Shown here: piece by piece, positions 43,493-52,180 of the stretch
Position numbering within the stretch: the stretch's first letter is position 1
How the letters are laid out: each line of letters starts with the position of its first letter
DNA from: Marixanthomonas ophiurae
GTDB taxonomy: Bacteria > Bacteroidota > Bacteroidia > Flavobacteriales > Flavobacteriaceae
Length of the DNA: 64,000 bases
Direction: 5' to 3'
Assembly: GCF_003413745.1 (NCBI RefSeq)
Contig: NZ_QVID01000001.1
Coordinates: forward strand, 930,001-994,000
Notes under the pieces: generated by a model
Databases searched by the model: none
Told to the model about the DNA's origin: nothing
What the model saw: only the letters and a program-made list of their open reading frames with translations
Position numbers and translations under genes: made by a program

Positions 43493-43534
43493 GGCGAGAA
43501 CATTCTAACAAATATTAGAATGCGCTATTTTTTT
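43493..43534 (+). terminator. Terminator after ileS-dksA unit
   Basis: CATTCTAA (43501-43508) pairs with TTAGAATG (43515-43522), followed after a few bases by a run of eight T. It is the natural end of the ileS-dksA transcript. Confidence 0.75.
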
Positions 43535-43586
43535 TAATTCACTTAAATATCGCACTTTATAGATCATAAAATGCTTTAAAAAATAC

Positions 43587-43609
43587 GCCCCAAATTTTGG
43601 GGCTTTTTT
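43587..43609 (+). terminator. Terminator-like hairpin abutting the next start codon
   Basis: GCCCCAA (43587-43593) pairs with TTGGGGC (43597-43603), followed by six T (43604-43609), and the ATG of the following gene is the very next base (43610). It has the form of a rho-independent terminator but is placed where a ribosome would bind. It may control translation or attenuate read-through. Confidence 0.7.
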
Positions 43610-44239
43610 ATGCTAAAATACATTGTAATACTAGTAGGTGTCATTTTGTTTACAACTGAAGCTAAGGCTCAAAAAGTACTTCAGAAAGAGTTTAGTGCGT
43701 CAGGTTTTGAAACTCTAATTATTGAGTCTGACGATGTGTTTACCATAGACATTTCAGCAAAAAAGACGGATAAAATCAAGATTAATACTCATATTGAAGG
43801 CGAGTACTATGAAAGTGTCGTTTTAAATACTTCTGAAGCACATAAAACGTTGACACTTTCAACGGGATATACCCCATTTTTCAAAAAAGAAAACGATAAA
43901 TTGGCCGCACACAAAGTAATTGCCATAGATATGGTCATCACCGTTCCGGAAAACCTAAAAGTGGAAATACGGTCAAAAATTGCTTCGGTAACCGGTAAAG
44001 GGACTTTTAAAAATATGTTCATAGCGCTGGAAAACGGACAGTGTTTACTTAAAAATTTTACTGGAAACGCTACTTTATATACCAAACAAGGAGCTATAAC
44101 CGTTTATGCAAAACCAGATGTTTCTGGACAAGGTCTTTCCAAAAAAGGGACTATTTTAAATGAACTCTCTAAAACAGGAAAGTATAAAATTACAGCCGAA
44201 AGCATAACAGGCTCAATCACACTGCTACAAAACAAATAA
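43610..44239 (+). CDS. Secreted beta-rich protein (DUF4097-like pattern)
   Basis: A 209-residue protein with a signal peptide (MLKYIVILVGVILFTTEAKA). The rest consists of short repeated beta-strands of the kind found in DUF4097/DUF2807 beta-helix proteins (LIIESDDVFTIDISAKKTD, VTGKGTFKNMFIALENGQ, TGSITLLQNK). No enzyme motif is seen. No upstream in-frame start exists, so translation must begin directly after the hairpin. It lies between dksA and lspA, with a -7 for lspA at 44246, so it could be expressed separately. Confidence 0.75.
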   Translation: MLKYIVILVGVILFTTEAKAQKVLQKEFSASGFETLIIESDDVFTIDISAKKTDKIKINTHIEGEYYESVVLNTSEAHKTLTLSTGYTPFFKKENDKLAAHKVIAIDMVITVPENLKVEIRSKIASVTGKGTFKNMFIALENGQCLLKNFTGNATLYTKQGAITVYAKPDVSGQGLSKKGTILNELSKTGKYKITAESITGSITLLQNK

Positions 44240-44245
44240 TATTGC

Positions 44246-44253
44246 TATTTTTG
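44246..44253 (+). promoter_or_regulatory. Promoter -7 element TATTTTTG upstream of lspA
   Basis: A perfect TAnnTTTG, 18 bp before the lspA start at 44272. Confidence 0.5.
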
Positions 44254-44271
44254 CAGCTGTTAAAATAACCT

Positions 44272-44883
44272 ATGTCACTAAAGAAGGCTTCCCTAATTAT
44301 AATTTTGGTTCTATTAATCGACCAAATTTCAAAAGTATATATTAAAACTCACTTTATTTTAGGTGAAGAAATCCCTGTGTTCGATTGGTTCCGCATTCTT
44401 TTTGTGGAAAACGAGGGCATGGCTTGGGGGGCCAAAATCCCTGGAGAGTACGGAAAATTATTCCTTACGTTGTTTCGCTTAGTTGCTATTGTAGGAATAG
44501 GGTATTGGCTGTGGGATTCAATTCGGAAAAATGCTTCCCGAGTGTTGATTTTTTCCATTGCTCTTATTTTTGCAGGTGCTTTCGGCAATATTATAGACTC
44601 TGTTTTCTACGGAATTATCTTCGAGGACAGCCACAATCAACTTGCCAACTTTATGCCCGTAGATGGCGGTTATGGCACGTTGTTTCACGGAAAAGTAGTC
44701 GATATGCTATACTTTCCGCTATGGAAAGGCTATTTGCCTGAATGGTTGCCTTTTTGGGGTGGTGATTACTTTACATTTTTTGAACCCGTATTTAATGTTG
44801 CTGACACTTCGATAAGTGTGGGAGTGATATTGTTATTGCTTTTTCATAAAAAAGCATTTCCTGCTAATGAGGAAGAGGAATAA
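44272..44883 (+). CDS. lspA: Lipoprotein signal peptidase (signal peptidase II)
   Basis: A 203-residue four-helix membrane aspartic protease that removes signal peptides from lipoproteins. The two catalytic aspartates are in GNIIDSVFYG and FNVADTSISVG. The insertion between them (about 130-172, LANFMPVDGGYGTLFHGKVV) makes the protein 40 residues longer than the E. coli enzyme, as is common in Bacteroidota. It ends in an acidic EEEE tail. The window contains several lipoprotein substrates (for example 1005-2075 and 2282-2791). Confidence 0.94.
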   Translation: MSLKKASLIIILVLLIDQISKVYIKTHFILGEEIPVFDWFRILFVENEGMAWGAKIPGEYGKLFLTLFRLVAIVGIGYWLWDSIRKNASRVLIFSIALIFAGAFGNIIDSVFYGIIFEDSHNQLANFMPVDGGYGTLFHGKVVDMLYFPLWKGYLPEWLPFWGGDYFTFFEPVFNVADTSISVGVILLLLFHKKAFPANEEEE

Positions 44884-44897
44884 GAAAAAGATACTTT

Positions 44898-45314
44898 TTA
44901 TAAAGTAGTTGGTGCTAAATAGCTAAACGGCTCAATTGGTATATTTCTCAATATCCAAAAAGCAACCACAATCCCAAAATAGGTATAGATAAATGTATTC
45001 TTGTAAAAAAACGAAACCCGGTATTTGGTTTGGTTAATAAAATTATACAACGTTATTCCTACACTGTAAATAAGTATAGGTAAAGAAAGCACCAATAACG
45101 GGTTATACCGAAAAGCTTCATACATATTAAAATGAACCAATTGATGCAATGCCCGTTGTGAACCACACCCAGGACAATGTAGTCCTGTTAAATAGTGAAA
45201 AGGACAGGGAATAAAAAATGACTGCTCTATCGGGTTAAAGGCATAAAAAAGCAAGAGACCACTTGCTAGTATGATAAAAATGACCCCTATTTTTAAAACT
45301 TTTTTAATAGCCAC
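44898..45314 (-). CDS. DUF2752 membrane protein
   Basis: A 138-residue protein with about three membrane helices. The family signature CPFHYLTGLHCPGCGSQRALH is present, with four cysteine/histidine residues that could bind metal, followed by HFNMYEAFRYNPLLVL. The function is unknown. Its start overlaps the end of the neighbouring CD225-like gene by 11 bp, so the two are likely coupled. Confidence 0.88.
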   Translation of the reverse strand: MAIKKVLKIGVIFIILASGLLLFYAFNPIEQSFFIPCPFHYLTGLHCPGCGSQRALHQLVHFNMYEAFRYNPLLVLSLPILIYSVGITLYNFINQTKYRVSFFYKNTFIYTYFGIVVAFWILRNIPIEPFSYLAPTTL

Positions 45315-45591
45315 TATCTAGTATTGCTCCAAACACTCCAAGAGCAAGTAAAATAACCATCGGAATTACAATAAGTAACAACCAGCCTAAAGCACTCCAC
45401 ATGGCCCATTTTTTTGCTTCCTGTGCGGCTTGCTGTGCTTCAGCGAAATTGCCTTGCGCATATAACTCATTCACTTTTGTTGATTTAACAATAGAGATAA
45501 TCCCTAAGGGTAAGCAACAAAATATAGTTGATAAAATAGCCCAAACTAAGTAATTGTCAGGTTTTGGAGGTTGGTTGGTTAAGTTTTCCAT
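45304..45591 (-). CDS. CD225/dispanin-type small membrane protein
   Basis: A 95-residue protein with two membrane helices separated by a charged loop (VKSTKVNELYAQGNFAEAQ, then AAQEAKKWA). The first helix is in the block NYLVWAILSTIFCCLPLGII, a CD225/dispanin pattern; the second is WSALGWLLLIVIPMVILLAL. In bacteria such proteins are common near DUF2752 and TM2 proteins; the role is not known. It forms a two-gene unit with the DUF2752 gene. Confidence 0.85.
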   Translation of the reverse strand: MENLTNQPPKPDNYLVWAILSTIFCCLPLGIISIVKSTKVNELYAQGNFAEAQQAAQEAKKWAMWSALGWLLLIVIPMVILLALGVFGAILDSGY

Positions 45592-45629
45592 TTTTTTGTT
45601 TTTTGAAGAAGTAAATATAGATAGTTTTT

Positions 45630-46190
45630 TTAAAAGGAAAATACTTTTGTGGGAGTTATGCAGTAATGCAAAGGTATGTCGGTCTTTTCAAAAGGGATTT
45701 CTTTTTCGGGTGAAAAAAACGAAAGCCCTACAAAAATCGTTTCGGGTTTACAATTAGCTAAAAAGCGGTCATAAAAACCCTTTCCGTAGCCTATTCGGTT
45801 GCCTTTTTCATCATACGCCAATAATGGAACGAAAACCACATCTAGTTTTTCTGCGGAAACTTCAATGCCGTCCACCGGTTCGGGAATGTCATATTTTGAA
45901 CGTTTTATAACGGTGTTTTCCTGCAACAAATAATGTTTTAGTTCACCTGTTTCAAATTCAGATTTTGAAACGACGATGCTTTTGTCTTTCCCTTGTAGAA
46001 TATGCATGATATATTCTGTATTAACTTCTTTATGTGATTCAATAGGAAGAAAGATGTGATAATACGTTTCTTCCCAAATTGATAGTTTTAAAGCTTGATT
46101 AGCAATTTGCAAACTCAATTCTTCTATTGTTTCCGAAGAAAGTTGCTCCCGACGTGCTTTATATTCTTTTCTAAGTTGTGCTTTGTCCAT
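45630..46190 (-). CDS. 5-formyltetrahydrofolate cyclo-ligase
   Basis: A 186-residue enzyme that uses ATP to return 5-formyl-THF to the active folate pool. The N-terminal KAQLRKEYKARREQLS and the C-terminal ATP/folate motif DEKGNRIGYGKGFYDRFL are diagnostic. Its start overlaps the stop of the AstE/AspA-like gene by 1 bp (TAATG on the minus strand), so it is the last gene of the unit with rimK. A functional link to that unit is not evident. Confidence 0.93.
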   Translation of the reverse strand: MDKAQLRKEYKARREQLSSETIEELSLQIANQALKLSIWEETYYHIFLPIESHKEVNTEYIMHILQGKDKSIVVSKSEFETGELKHYLLQENTVIKRSKYDIPEPVDGIEVSAEKLDVVFVPLLAYDEKGNRIGYGKGFYDRFLANCKPETIFVGLSFFSPEKEIPFEKTDIPLHYCITPTKVFSF

Positions 46191-47188
46191 TAATAATCTT
46201 CTTCCTCTTTTTCTAAAATAGGCGTATTTTCTGTTGAAATATGAAAAATAGCATCCCCTTGATAGATAATAGGCGATTGGTTTACATTAATAATATAACC
46301 ATCATTGGGCGAAAGTACTTTAAACCGCATGGTTCCATACGGGTCGGTAATCGTGGCTAAAAATTCACCTTTTACTACATGTTTGTGACAGGGAACTTTA
46401 ACATGCAACAAGCCACTTTTTTGGGCGCGTAGCCATTTGCTTTTTTCAATTAGGACACTTTCTGTCTTCGTTTTTGGCACTTCAAAAGTATCTTGAAGCA
46501 TATCTAGGTGTTTTAAAACTCGAGCAATACCATCAACGCCGTGTTTGGCAATATGTTTATCGCTTTCTAATGATTTTCCGCCTTCAAATAACAAGGTGGG
46601 GATGTTCATACTGTCACATGTTTCGCGATATGATTTTTTCAACAAACTTGAATACACGATGAACGGTGGATTGAATACTTGAGCTAAGTTCAATAGTTTT
46701 TCATCATTAGGTTTAATGCGAATCTGTGCGGCATTAAACCGACTTGCGCCACCAGTATGAAAATCTAAACAATAATCTGCGTGTGGAATAATTTCTTTAC
46801 TAAAATGATAGGCTACCCTGCTGGCTAAAGAACCGTGCTTAGTTCCCGGAAACTTACGGTTTAAATCTTTACCATCCGGAAATTCGCGTTGGGCGTTTAA
46901 AAATCCGAATACATTTAAAATAGGAATACAAATTATAGTACCGCGTTTGGGGCGGTTCATCTTTTTAGCAATAAGTTGTCGAACTACTTCAACACCGTTT
47001 ACTTCATCACCATGAATACCAGCAGTAATCAAAATAGTTGGGCCAGATGCTACAGCACGCTCTACAATAATAGGAATTTCAACTTTGGTTCCAGTATATA
47101 GTTTAGCGATACTGAAATTAAGTTTTTTACTTTCGCCCGGCGCTATCTTTGTTTTCAGAAGTATTAAATCGGTGTTTTCTTCTGCCAT
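46190..47188 (-). CDS. AstE/AspA-like zinc deacylase
   Basis: A 332-residue M14-like amidohydrolase of the succinylglutamate desuccinylase/aspartoacylase family. The zinc ligands and catalytic residues are in place: GIHGDEVNG (His59, Glu62), DLNRKFPG (Asn/Arg), DFHTGG (His144) and FEGGKS (Glu202). An approximately 85-residue C-terminal beta domain follows. Arginine or N-acetylaspartate pathway genes are absent. Its position after rimK and a RimB-like protease suggests it removes glutamate or another acyl group from peptides; this is inference. Confidence 0.85.
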   Translation of the reverse strand: MAEENTDLILLKTKIAPGESKKLNFSIAKLYTGTKVEIPIIVERAVASGPTILITAGIHGDEVNGVEVVRQLIAKKMNRPKRGTIICIPILNVFGFLNAQREFPDGKDLNRKFPGTKHGSLASRVAYHFSKEIIPHADYCLDFHTGGASRFNAAQIRIKPNDEKLLNLAQVFNPPFIVYSSLLKKSYRETCDSMNIPTLLFEGGKSLESDKHIAKHGVDGIARVLKHLDMLQDTFEVPKTKTESVLIEKSKWLRAQKSGLLHVKVPCHKHVVKGEFLATITDPYGTMRFKVLSPNDGYIINVNQSPIIYQGDAIFHISTENTPILEKEEEDY

Positions 47189-47190
47189 AG

Positions 47191-48063
47191 TTATACGTTT
47201 CGTTCTATATATTTTATGATGGTAGTTGCAATATCTTTTCCAGTTGCAGCTTCAATTCCTTCTAATCCCGGTGATGAATTTACTTCTAGAATCAAAGGTC
47301 CTCTATCTGACTGTAACATATCAACGCCTGCAATACCTAAGCCCATAGCTTTGGCAGCTTTTAAGGCAGCTATTTCTTCTTCGTCACTTAGCGTTATAAT
47401 AGAAGCATTTCCGCCACGGTGTAAGTTTGAACGGAACTCTCCTTCTTTTCCTTGCCGTTTCATAGCGCCAACTACTTGTCCGTCCACAATAAAAGCACGA
47501 ATATCGGCACCGCCGGCTTCCTTGATAAATTCTTGAACAATTACACGTGCTTGCAGATTGTTGAATGCTTCAATAACCGATTCGGCTGCTTTTCGTGTTT
47601 CGGCTAGAATAACTCCGATTCCTTGTGTGCCCTCCAAAAGTTTGATAATTACTGGGGCTCCACCAGCTTGTTCCACAATTTCCTTTACGTTTTTTGAATA
47701 ATTGGTAAAAATGGTTTTAGGTAATCCCAATCCGGCGCGGGATAGTATTTGTAAACTCCGCAGTTTGTCGCGAGAACGCACCAAAGCCATCGATTCGGTA
47801 GTAGAAAAGACGCGCATCATCTCAAACTGGCGAACTACAGCTGTTCCATAAAAGGTTACCGAAGCACCAATACGCGGAATTACAGCATCGGTGTGTGATA
47901 ATGGTTTACCCTTGTAATACACCATTGGGTTTTTCTTTTCAATGACAATATCACATTTGGTGTGATTAATAATCTCTACTTCATGCTTTCGTTTTTTAGC
48001 AGCTTCTATTAAGCGTTGTGTAGAGTATAACCCTGCATTGGCCGAAAGGATCTTTATATTCAT
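47191..48063 (-). CDS. rimK: RimK-type glutamate ligase, copy 1
   Basis: A 290-residue ATP-grasp enzyme; characterised members add glutamates to the C-terminus of ribosomal protein S6. The N-terminal domain ([20 protein letters not shown]), the ATP-grasp loop [16 protein letters not shown] and the metal site [12 protein letters not shown] are intact. It overlaps the RimB-like protease gene upstream by 4 bp, and the AstE/AspA-like gene follows after 2 bp. Whether S6 is the substrate here cannot be told, since the S6 gene is not in the window. It is clearly similar along its whole length to the copy at 49181. Confidence 0.93.
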   Translation of the reverse strand: MNIKILSANAGLYSTQRLIEAAKKRKHEVEIINHTKCDIVIEKKNPMVYYKGKPLSHTDAVIPRIGASVTFYGTAVVRQFEMMRVFSTTESMALVRSRDKLRSLQILSRAGLGLPKTIFTNYSKNVKEIVEQAGGAPVIIKLLEGTQGIGVILAETRKAAESVIEAFNNLQARVIVQEFIKEAGGADIRAFIVDGQVVGAMKRQGKEGEFRSNLHRGGNASIITLSDEEEIAALKAAKAMGLGIAGVDMLQSDRGPLILEVNSSPGLEGIEAATGKDIATTIIKYIERNV

Positions 48064-48488
48064 TTCTGTTTTGCTTTAAGTTTGTGTGATAGGTTGGTTT
48101 TATTAATATCTACTACAAATTTCTTGGTTAAAAAATTACGTCCCAATAATACGGGAAATTTCATTTCCTTTCGGTCGCTTAAGGTTAAAAAAATAGGATG
48201 TCTTTTTCCGAATAATATAATTTCAGTGTGTATTCTATAACGGGTTTGCGATTCACCGTTACTACTTTTTACAATTTTCACATCATACTGATCAAAAATA
48301 AACTCTTTATTATGATACTGTGGGTGTTCTTCATCTAAAAAACGACATTTTAAATAATCGTTTTCTATGGTAACGTCGGTACAATGAATAGACGATGTAA
48401 ACGCTCCTGTATCAATTTTTACTTCTATATCTTCTAATTCTAATTTTGGAAAATCTGCTTTATCTATTCGGCCTATATTTCTCTTCAT
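48060..48488 (-). CDS. RimB-like retropepsin-type protease
   Basis: A 142-residue single-domain protein of the family annotated as ATP-dependent zinc protease, which is a retropepsin-like fold. The DTG motif is present ([12 protein letters not shown], Asp26), as is the second half ([19 protein letters not shown]). In Pseudomonas, the homologous RimB works beside RimK to adjust polyglutamate length on S6. It is the first gene of the four-gene unit protease-rimK-deacylase-cyclo-ligase, with a 4-bp overlap onto rimK. Confidence 0.87.
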   Translation of the reverse strand: MKRNIGRIDKADFPKLELEDIEVKIDTGAFTSSIHCTDVTIENDYLKCRFLDEEHPQYHNKEFIFDQYDVKIVKSSNGESQTRYRIHTEIILFGKRHPIFLTLSDRKEMKFPVLLGRNFLTKKFVVDINKTNLSHKLKAKQK

Positions 48489-48523
48489 ATATTTAATTTA
48501 TGCACGTTATAACGGCACGTTTT

Positions 48524-49096
48524 TTATAATTCACTAATCACTTTGCAAGGGTTTCCATATGCTAAAACATTACTAGAAATGTTTTTAGTTACAACACTTC
48601 CTGCTCCAATTGTAACATTATCACCAATTGTTACCCCAGGAAAAATAACAGAATTTCCTCCAACCCATACATTATTACCTATTTTAACTGGTTTTGATGA
48701 GGTTAAATAGCGAGATTGATTTCCATCTTCTAATATTCTGTCTGCTGCTTTCAAAGGATGACTTGCAGTATAAATTTGTACGTAAGGTGCAATAAGGCCA
48801 TTTTTTCCAATTGTTATTTTGTTATTGTCTATAAACATACAGTTTGTATTAACAAATGTATTTTCTCCAATTGAAATATTCTCTCCATAATCGCAAAAGA
48901 AAGGTGTTTCAATCCAGACACGCTTTCCTTTAAAACTAAATAATTCAGTTAAGATGTTTTCACGCTCTTCAGTTAATTCTGAATCAAGACCATTATATTC
49001 CTTCAATAGCTTTCGTGCATTATGATACATTTTTATCAATTCTGGATCTCGAGAATCATAAAAGTCACCATTCAGCATTTTTTCTTTTTCAGTCAC
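48524..49096 (-). CDS. Maltose/galactoside O-acetyltransferase-like enzyme
   Basis: A 190-residue left-handed beta-helix (hexapeptide) acetyltransferase of the Maa/LacA type. It starts MTEKEKMLNGDFYDSRDPEL, then ETPFFCDYGENISIGENTFV and NNVWVGGNSVIFPGVTIGDN carry the repeats. Catalytic His is in ASHPLKAADR. The substrate is a sugar or other hydroxyl acceptor; acetyl-CoA is the donor. It lies between the two rimK copies on the same strand, with 35 bp and 84 bp gaps, so it could be an accidental neighbour. Confidence 0.93.
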   Translation of the reverse strand: MTEKEKMLNGDFYDSRDPELIKMYHNARKLLKEYNGLDSELTEERENILTELFSFKGKRVWIETPFFCDYGENISIGENTFVNTNCMFIDNNKITIGKNGLIAPYVQIYTASHPLKAADRILEDGNQSRYLTSSKPVKIGNNVWVGGNSVIFPGVTIGDNVTIGAGSVVTKNISSNVLAYGNPCKVISEL

Positions 49097-49180
49097 AGAA
49101 ACCTTGTATTTATATTAACAATATACCAAAAACCACTGCCAATCTAAGGGCAGGGACTGTTTTTATATTTCCTTTAACCC

Positions 49181-50053
49181 TTATCGCTTACTTCGTTCTA
49201 TATAGCCGATAATACTTTTGGAAATATTTTTTTGTGTAGTTTTTTCAATTCCTTCTAGTCCTGGGGTAGAGTTAACTTCTAATACTAAAGGCCCTCTTTC
49301 AGATTGTAAAATATCGACCCCGCAAACACCCATTTTTAAAGCTTTGGCGGCTTTTAGAGCAACGGCTTCTTCTTCGCTGCTTAGTTGCAAGCTTTGAGAC
49401 GAACCGCCCCGGTGTAGGTTAGACCTAAAATCACCTTCTTTACACTGTCGTTTCATGGCTGCAATTACAACGCCGTCCACCACAATAACACGAACATCGG
49501 CTCCTTTGGATTCTTTAATAAACTCTTGTAGTACAAATTTTTGGTTGGCTGCCTGAAGTGTTTCAATAATAGGCATGGCTTGTTTACCGTTTTTGGCTAG
49601 TATTACACCTTGTCCGTGGGTGCCTTCTAATAATTTTATGATAATTGGATTGTCCTCAAACGTATCTACTTGCTCAGTTGTTAAATAGGGATTTACGAAA
49701 ACAGTATGCGGAACGGCTACTCCTGCTTTTGAAAGTATTTGAAAAGAAGTCCATTTATCACGAGAATCTAATATGGCTTGCGCCGAAACAATACTGAACA
49801 CATCCATTGCTTCAAAATGCCGCACTAGCGAAGAACCGTAGTAGGTATTTGAAGCTCCTACCCGAGGAATAACAGCGTGTAAGTCGTCCACTTGCTCTTC
49901 GTGATAATACAGTATAGGTTTTCCTTTTTGAATACTCAGCCTACAGTAGGTGGGGTCTAGCACTTCCATAGTATGGTTGCGTTTTTCACCTGCTTTTAAA
50001 AGACTTTGTGTTGAGTATAAATGATATCCTCTAGATAAAATAGCTATGTTCAC
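49181..50053 (-). CDS. RimK-type glutamate ligase, copy 2
   Basis: A 290-residue paralogue of the copy at 47191, the same length and colinear throughout. It starts with GTG (50053-50051) and reads MNIAILSRGYHLYSTQSLLK. ATP-grasp motifs are kept (KLLEGTHGQGVILAKNG and EVNSTPGLEGIEKT), and the block [17 protein letters not shown] is nearly identical to copy 1. Residues near the substrate side differ (for example LYSTQ followed by SLLKAG). It could have a different peptide substrate or make a heteromer with copy 1. The acetyltransferase lies between it and the first unit. Confidence 0.9.
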   Translation of the reverse strand: MNIAILSRGYHLYSTQSLLKAGEKRNHTMEVLDPTYCRLSIQKGKPILYYHEEQVDDLHAVIPRVGASNTYYGSSLVRHFEAMDVFSIVSAQAILDSRDKWTSFQILSKAGVAVPHTVFVNPYLTTEQVDTFEDNPIIIKLLEGTHGQGVILAKNGKQAMPIIETLQAANQKFVLQEFIKESKGADVRVIVVDGVVIAAMKRQCKEGDFRSNLHRGGSSQSLQLSSEEEAVALKAAKALKMGVCGVDILQSERGPLVLEVNSTPGLEGIEKTTQKNISKSIIGYIERSKR

Positions 50054-50114
50054 AATGGGTTCAATTAAAAACGCAAGATATAAATTGTCTGCCTCTTTTC
50101 AGAAAAATAAAACC

Positions 50115-52022
50115 TTACAATGCATTCTTAATAATATCTTCAACCACCTCAGGATTAAGCAGTGTGCTTGTATCTCCCAAGCTATCGGTTTCATTAGAAG
50201 CTATTTTCCGAAGAATACGGCGCATAATTTTACCACTTCGGGTTTTAGGCAAGCCGTCTGTAAACTGAATTTTATCCAACTTCGCAATCGGTCCTATTCG
50301 ATCGGTTATTAACTGATTTATTTCTTTCCGAAGGTTATCTTGGTTTCTACTTTCTCCGGCTTCTTTCAGTGTAATATACCCGTATAGAGCATTTCCTTTT
50401 ACCTCGTGTGGAAAACCAACAATTACACTTTCTGCCACAGCTGGATGCTCGTTAATCGCATCTTCAATTGGCGCGGTGCCTAAATTGTGCCCCGAAACAA
50501 TCACAACATCGTCTACACGACCCGTGATACGGTAATAACCAACACTGTCGCGCATCGCACCATCACCTGTAAAATACATGTTTTCAAAACTTGAAAAGTA
50601 GGTGTCTTTATACCGCTGGTGATTGCCCCAAATGGTACGTGCCATAGACGGCCAAGGGAATTTTATACATAACCTACCATCTACTTGGTTGCCTTTAAGT
50701 TCGTTTCCGTCGGCATCCATAAGCGCCGGTTGTATGCCAGGTAACGGCAAGGTTGCAAAAGTGGGAATGGTGGGTGTCACATACGGAATGGCTGCAATCA
50801 TAATACTACCGGTTTCGGTCTGCCACCATGTATCGGTAATGGGGCTTTTTTTATGCCCGATGTTTTCGTCATACCAGTGCCATGCTTCTTCATTAATAGG
50901 CTCCCCAACGGTACCCAAAACTTTTAGTGAGCTGAGGTCGTATTTTTCAACAAATGCTATGTTTTGCTTTGCCAACGCTCTAATGGCTGTAGGCGCTGTG
51001 TAAAACTGATTTACTTTATGTTTTTCAACTATTTCCCAAAAACGACCCCAATCTGGGTAGGAGGGAACGCCTTCAAACATAACCGTTGTGGCTCCATTCG
51101 CCAAAGGTCCGTATACGATGTAACTGTGGCCGGTAATCCAACCAATATCTGCTGTACACCAATATACATCGTTTTCACGGTATTGAAATACATTTTTAAA
51201 CGTAAATGCACTGCCAATCATGTACCCAGCAGTGGTATGTACCATTCCTTTGGGTTTTCCAGTAGAGCCGGATGTATATAAAATAAAAAGCGGATCTTCC
51301 GCGTCCATAATCTCAGGTTCGCATGTAGTAGCTGCATTATTTAACAAAGGTTGTAGCCACTCGTCACGGCCTTCTTTCATGGTGATGTCTGCTTCTATTC
51401 GCTTTGCTACCAATACGGTTTTTACCCCCTCGCAAGTCTCCAACGCTTTGTCTACAATTCCTTTTAAATCGATTGTCTTTTTTCCTCGGAAAGAACCATC
51501 TGCTGTAATCACTATTTTACAATCGGAATCGTTAATTCGCGTGGCCAAGGCATTAGAAGAAAACCCTGCAAACACCACAGAATGTATCGCCCCAATTCGA
51601 GCACAGGCCAATAAAGAGATGGCCAATTCAGGAATCATCGGCACGTAAATACACACTCGATCCCCTTTTTTAACGCCTTTTTCCTTTAACACGTTGGCGA
51701 ATTGGCACACCCTGTCGTGCAATTGCTGATAGGTAATATGTTCTGCCTTTTCTGAAGGGTCATTCGGTTCAAACAGAATAGCCGTTTTATCACCCCGAAT
51801 ACGCAAGTGGCGGTCAATGCAGTTTTCGGTAATGTTTAGTTTGGCGCCTTTAAACCAAGTGATTTCTGGTTTGCTGAAATCCCACGATAGCACTTCATCC
51901 CATTTTTTACGCCACATAAAATGCTCCTCGGCAATCTCGTCCCAAAACGTTTCGGGGTATCGAACCGACTTGCGATATACGGTAAAATATTCTTCTAAAT
52001 TTTTTATGTGGTAGTTACTCAT
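50115..52022 (-). CDS. acs: Acetyl-CoA synthetase
   Basis: A 635-residue AMP-forming acetate-CoA ligase. The AMP-binding motif YTSGSTGKPKGMVHTTAGY and the C-terminal regulatory lysine motif PKTRSGKIMRRILRK are intact; the lysine in SGK is the site of inactivating acetylation in known Acs enzymes. A histone-deacetylase-family gene (AcuC-like) occurs 4.6 kb away and might reverse this, though this is inference. The gene has a good -7 element and a strikingly patterned upstream region (52181-52371). Confidence 0.96.
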   Translation of the reverse strand: MSNYHIKNLEEYFTVYRKSVRYPETFWDEIAEEHFMWRKKWDEVLSWDFSKPEITWFKGAKLNITENCIDRHLRIRGDKTAILFEPNDPSEKAEHITYQQLHDRVCQFANVLKEKGVKKGDRVCIYVPMIPELAISLLACARIGAIHSVVFAGFSSNALATRINDSDCKIVITADGSFRGKKTIDLKGIVDKALETCEGVKTVLVAKRIEADITMKEGRDEWLQPLLNNAATTCEPEIMDAEDPLFILYTSGSTGKPKGMVHTTAGYMIGSAFTFKNVFQYRENDVYWCTADIGWITGHSYIVYGPLANGATTVMFEGVPSYPDWGRFWEIVEKHKVNQFYTAPTAIRALAKQNIAFVEKYDLSSLKVLGTVGEPINEEAWHWYDENIGHKKSPITDTWWQTETGSIMIAAIPYVTPTIPTFATLPLPGIQPALMDADGNELKGNQVDGRLCIKFPWPSMARTIWGNHQRYKDTYFSSFENMYFTGDGAMRDSVGYYRITGRVDDVVIVSGHNLGTAPIEDAINEHPAVAESVIVGFPHEVKGNALYGYITLKEAGESRNQDNLRKEINQLITDRIGPIAKLDKIQFTDGLPKTRSGKIMRRILRKIASNETDSLGDTSTLLNPEVVEDIIKNAL

Positions 52023-52059
52023 GAGTTGCGATTTATGATGAAATAATGTGCTTGGTTAC

Positions 52060-52067
52060 CAAATTTA
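52060..52067 (-). promoter_or_regulatory. Promoter -7 element TAAATTTG upstream of acs
   Basis: A perfect TAnnTTTG on the minus strand, 37 bp before the acs start; no clear -33 element is seen. Confidence 0.5.
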
Positions 52068-52180
52068 GCAAATGTTTAGGGAAGTAGGAAGGTATTAAAG
52101 GATACTAACACGATATTTAACGAATGGTGTGAAATTTTAAGAGGATTGTGTTAATGTGCTTTATAATTATAGAAAATATA

